Assembly: GCA_017432005.1 (NCBI GenBank)
Contig: JAFRKA010000003.1
Span: 62,001-126,000 of the forward strand
DNA length: 64,000 bases
Reading direction: 5' to 3'
Source of the DNA: Erysipelotrichaceae bacterium
Lineage (GTDB): Bacteria; Bacillota_I; Bacilli_A; Erysipelotrichales; Erysipelotrichaceae
A model generated the notes under the pieces. That model searched no databases, had not been told where the DNA came from, and worked only from the letters and a program-made list of their open reading frames with translations. The stretch's first letter is position 1. Each line of letters begins with the position of its first letter. Positions 60,866-64,000 of this stretch are shown one piece after another. The position numbers and the translations under genes are program-made.

Positions 60866-62356
60866 ATGATCAGTTTAGCAATCTATACAATGATCTATCT
60901 GGGCGCAGCGCTGATGGTAGTGAACATCTACTCTTTCGTCAGCTTTGCGCGATATATTCAGAACCGGAAAAGCTGGGACGCCAACAACAAGGTCATGGTC
61001 GTACCGATCGTGCTTCTGACCTTCTTCCTGCTGGGTTATCTTTTCGTCGGTATCTTCGGCAAACCGGATATCATGATGGCTGCCATCCTGTTCTTCGGCA
61101 GCGTCTTCGTATATGTCATGTACCGTCTGCTCAAAAGCATCACCGGCGCACTGGTAGAGAGCGAGAAGATCGAAGCGGAATACATGGCAGCTGAAGAAGC
61201 TAATGCCGTCAAATCAAGACTGCTGGCCAGCGTCAGCCACGAGATGCGCACCCCGATGAATGTCATCCTGGGACTCAGTAAGGTCGTATTGAGCGATCCT
61301 GATCTGAAACAGGAGAACCGGGAACAGCTGGAGAAGATCGACAGCAGCGCGACGCACCTGCTGGGTCTGATCAACAGGATCCTGGAACTCAACCAGCTCG
61401 AAAACAACGAATTCGATCTCAACGAGAAACCGTTCAATCTGAAGAACAGCCTGAACAAGCTCGACTCCATCATCATGACGCTGTGCAATGAAAAAGGTCT
61501 CAACTATGTGACTTCCTACAGCGAAGCCGTCAATAGAGAGTATCTGGGTGATGAGACGATGCTGACAAGAGCGCTGATGAACATCCTGGAAAATGCCGTG
61601 AAGTATACAGAGGCACCGGGACAGGTCGCTTTCGTAGTAGAAGAAAAAGATGTCAATGATAAAGAAGCAGTGCTGGAATTCACGATCGAAGACAGCGGTA
61701 TCGGTATCGATGAGGAATTCCTGCCGAAGGTCTTTGAACTGTTCTCACAGGAAGACCCCAGTACGACGAGTCGTTTCGGCGGCAGCGGTATCGGACTGGC
61801 TTTATCGAGCGGTATCATCAGACAGATGAACGGCAATATCATCGTCAACAGTATGAAGGGTCAGGGATCGACTTTCACGGTCACTGTTCCTTTGAAGATA
61901 AATGAAGCAGTAAAAGAAGAAGAAAGAAACGAAGATGTCTCACTGGAAGGCAAACGCATCCTGATCGTTGAAGACATCGATGAGAACGCCGAGATCGTCG
62001 CAGACCTTCTCGATCTTGAAGGAGCTGTGACGGAAAGAGCCGAAAACGGCCAGATCGCCGTGGCGATGGTCTCAGGTTCTGAGGAATACTATTATGATGC
62101 GATCCTGATGGATCTGCGCATGCCGGTGATGGATGGTTTTGAAGCAACCGAAGCTATACGTGATCTCGACAGAAAAGATACCAAGGATATACCGATCATT
62201 GCCTTAACGGCAAACGCCTTCAAGGAGGATGTTGACCGTTCACTGGCTTCAGGCATGAATGCCCATCTGGCCAAACCAGCTGATGCGGATGAACTGTATG
62301 CGACGATCAGAAGAAACATCGCTGAAGCAGACAGAAGAAGAGAGGGCGGCCAATGA
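60866..62356 (+). CDS. Hybrid histidine kinase with one receiver domain
   Basis: Membrane kinase of 496 residues with three short hydrophobic helices (about 3-27, 43-63, 70-88) and no extracytoplasmic domain. The HisKA motif SVSHEMRTPMNVILG has His125. The HATPase has NILENAVKYTEAPG, EDSGIGIDEEF and GGSGIGLALSSG. The C-terminal REC domain begins RILIVEDIDENAEIV and has acceptor Asp in AILMDLRMPV. GAAAGGA precedes ATG. The stop overlaps the start of the REC-GGDEF-EAL gene (ATGA), so kinase and c-di-GMP regulator are made together and are probably partners. Confidence 0.92.
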   Translation: MISLAIYTMIYLGAALMVVNIYSFVSFARYIQNRKSWDANNKVMVVPIVLLTFFLLGYLFVGIFGKPDIMMAAILFFGSVFVYVMYRLLKSITGALVESEKIEAEYMAAEEANAVKSRLLASVSHEMRTPMNVILGLSKVVLSDPDLKQENREQLEKIDSSATHLLGLINRILELNQLENNEFDLNEKPFNLKNSLNKLDSIIMTLCNEKGLNYVTSYSEAVNREYLGDETMLTRALMNILENAVKYTEAPGQVAFVVEEKDVNDKEAVLEFTIEDSGIGIDEEFLPKVFELFSQEDPSTTSRFGGSGIGLALSSGIIRQMNGNIIVNSMKGQGSTFTVTVPLKINEAVKEEERNEDVSLEGKRILIVEDIDENAEIVADLLDLEGAVTERAENGQIAVAMVSGSEEYYYDAILMDLRMPVMDGFEATEAIRDLDRKDTKDIPIIALTANAFKEDVDRSLASGMNAHLAKPADADELYATIRRNIAEADRRREGGQ

Positions 62357-64000
62357 TCAGATCGAAACAGATAGACAGACCGCAGGTCGTACTGGTCGTC
62401 GATGATCAGGAGATCAACCGCGATGCCCTCGGAGTCACCCTGGAAGATTATTACGAAGTGATATATGCTGAAAACGGCAAAGAAGCTCTGGAGCTGATGA
62501 ACGAGCACTTTGACGAGCTTTCGATCGTCTTACTGGATCTCATGATGCCGGTGATGAACGGATATGAAGTGCTGGAGAGAGTCAAGGATGATGAACAGCT
62601 GAAACGCATCCCGATCATCGTTCTGACTTCAGAGAAGAGTGCCGAACTCAAGGCTCTGCAGCTTGGAGCAGCCGACTTCATCACGAAGCCTTTCGATATC
62701 CATGAAGTCATCATCGCCAGAGTCAGAAGGATCATTGAACTTTCAGAAGGCAAGAAACTGATCTCGGCAGCTGAACACGATCATCTGACCGGTCTTTATA
62801 ACCGCAGTTTCTTCTTTGAATATGTGAACCGTGTCTATCTTTATCACAAGGATATGAAGATGGATGCACTGGTCATCAATATCGAACAGTTCCATGCGAT
62901 CAACGCCATGAACGGCAGAGAGTTCGGTGATGATGTCCTAAAAGCGATCGGTGAAGGCATAAATGAATTTCTGAGTGAACACAACGGTATCGGCAGCCGT
63001 ACTCATGCGGACCATTTCGATATCTATTGTGAACATCAGGATGATTATCAGCCTTTGCACGAAAAGATCCAGGACAAGGCCAACGCTTTGTCACCGAACG
63101 TCAGGATCTACACCCGTATGGGCGTCATGCCGTACAGCGAAGGTGTCGATCCGGTGACGATGTTCGACAGAGCCCGAGCTGCCTGCAACATGGCCAGAGG
63201 TGATTACCAGCATCCGGTTATCGTCTATGATGAGAAACTGCTGCAGAAGGAGATGCTGGACATCAGGCTGCTCAACGATCTGGACAAGGCGATCGAAGAG
63301 AAGCAGTTCAAGGTCTACTACCAGCCTAAATATGACATCCAGTGCGATCATCCGCGTTTACGCAGTGCTGAGGCACTCGTGCGCTGGCAGCATCCGGAAC
63401 TGGGCATGATCTCACCGGGTGATTTCATCCCGCTGTTTGAGGGCAACGGTCTGATCAACAAAGTCGACAGCTATGTCTGGAAGGAAGCTTCAAGACAGTG
63501 TTCTGAATGGAAGAAGAAATACAACTATACCTTACCGATATCCATGAACGTCTCCCGAGCCGATGTCTATGATTTCTCCCTGGTCGAGAGGCTGAAGAAG
63601 CTGATGGATGACAATCATCTCGACTGCAACAGCATCAAACTGGAAATGACGGAATCGGCTTATACTGATGATGCGAAAAGAGTACTGGAGGTCATCAATC
63701 AGCTCAGAGCCCTGGGTTTTGAGATCGAGATGGATGACTTCGGATCAGGTTACTCTTCACTGAATATGCTTTCACAGATGCCTATCGATGTCCTGAAGAT
63801 GGATATGAAATTCGTCCGCAACATCGAAGAGAGCGAGACCGATCTGCGTCTGGTCAAACTGATCCTGGATATCGCCAGATATCTGGGGCTGACAGTGGTC
63901 GCCGAAGGCGTGGAAACAGGCGGACAGCTCAAACTGCTCAAGGATGCAGGCTGCAACCTCGTTCAGGGCTTCTATTTCTCCAAGGCCGTGAAGCCTGAAG
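62353..64000 (+). CDS. Response regulator REC-GGDEF-EAL, probable c-di-GMP phosphodiesterase (3' end outside window)
   Basis: At least 549 residues, open at the right edge. The REC domain (about 10-130) has VVDDQEINRD, acceptor Asp62 in VLLDLMMPV and the ITKPFD Lys region. The GGDEF-like domain (about 135-300) starts DHLTGLYNR but its signature site reads HADHF, so cyclase activity is very unlikely. The EAL domain has FKVYYQPKYD, SAEALVRWQ, SMNVSRADV, LEMTESAY, DDFGSGYSSLN, LKMDMKF, AEGVETGGQ and NLVQGFYFSK, which cover the catalytic set. Phosphorylation by the coupled hybrid kinase probably controls c-di-GMP breakdown. Translation is coupled by a four-base overlap. Confidence 0.9.
   Translation, partial: MIRSKQIDRPQVVLVVDDQEINRDALGVTLEDYYEVIYAENGKEALELMNEHFDELSIVLLDLMMPVMNGYEVLERVKDDEQLKRIPIIVLTSEKSAELKALQLGAADFITKPFDIHEVIIARVRRIIELSEGKKLISAAEHDHLTGLYNRSFFFEYVNRVYLYHKDMKMDALVINIEQFHAINAMNGREFGDDVLKAIGEGINEFLSEHNGIGSRTHADHFDIYCEHQDDYQPLHEKIQDKANALSPNVRIYTRMGVMPYSEGVDPVTMFDRARAACNMARGDYQHPVIVYDEKLLQKEMLDIRLLNDLDKAIEEKQFKVYYQPKYDIQCDHPRLRSAEALVRWQHPELGMISPGDFIPLFEGNGLINKVDSYVWKEASRQCSEWKKKYNYTLPISMNVSRADVYDFSLVERLKKLMDDNHLDCNSIKLEMTESAYTDDAKRVLEVINQLRALGFEIEMDDFGSGYSSLNMLSQMPIDVLKMDMKFVRNIEESETDLRLVKLILDIARYLGLTVVAEGVETGGQLKLLKDAGCNLVQGFYFSKAVKPE

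Overview
The window looks like the origin region of a low-to-mid GC Bacillota chromosome, most likely Erysipelotrichia. The class is an inference from gene order, T-box use and protein style; no rRNA is present to test it. The core runs dnaA-dnaN-yaaA(S4)-recF-gyrB-gyrA from 16.1 to 24.5 kb. A 464-bp AT-rich block with about ten DnaA boxes precedes dnaA. A second small DnaA-box and unwinding block lies between dnaA and dnaN. Two perfect parS sites sit at 28.8 and 29.5 kb. Housekeeping genes follow on the right arm: serS under a serine T-box, ffs (SRP RNA), tadA, dnaX-ybaB-recR, and efp on the other strand.

Left of the origin (0-15.6 kb) are a cut-off secreted protein, a minimal MscS-type channel, an Ig-like (Big_2) lipoprotein, an AEC transporter, a methyltransferase, HAD and hexapeptide-repeat enzymes, and a small protein with a double-glycine leader. 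These are followed by a carbohydrate block of pgi, a GH13 alpha-glucosidase, a GH36 alpha-galactosidase and a GPH-family symporter. The GH36 gene and the symporter overlap and together give galactoside uptake and hydrolysis. The GH13 enzyme and pgi on the opposite strand would feed glucose units into glycolysis. A Nudix, tyrosine-phosphatase and GyrI-like operon closes this arm.

Accessory material interrupts the right arm. At 24.6-27.1 kb there is a frameshifted, truncated sensor fragment, then a free-standing reverse transcriptase. A 146-bp gap full of inverted repeats separates the reverse transcriptase from an unknown protein gene; its outer arms pair perfectly over 11 bp. This is the best candidate here for an undescribed RNA-templated system. 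The recR operon continues into a Card1-like (DUF1887) CARF-nuclease homologue with no CRISPR nearby, followed by an EVE/PUA-like protein.

From 37.7 kb on, the window holds two large secreted proteins that both end in an APKTG motif without a membrane tail. It also has a DMT exporter, a PnuC-like transporter with a GNAT gene and a NadR-like ATPase, DegV, a glycosyltransferase, an M42 peptidase and a DUF4430 lipoprotein with two cystatin-like repeats. The right end is rich in signalling genes: two hybrid histidine kinases, a membrane GGDEF-EAL protein, and a REC-GGDEF-EAL protein that runs off the end. Both GGDEF domains lack the catalytic signature while the EAL domains look intact, so the visible output is c-di-GMP breakdown.

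Several genes (yaaA, dnaX, a HAD gene, the EVE-like gene) have a TATAAT box only 6-11 bp before ATG and no ribosome binding site, which suggests leaderless mRNAs. Many stop codons lie inside terminator hairpins, so the genome is compact. No tRNA, rRNA, CRISPR array, prophage or insertion sequence was seen.
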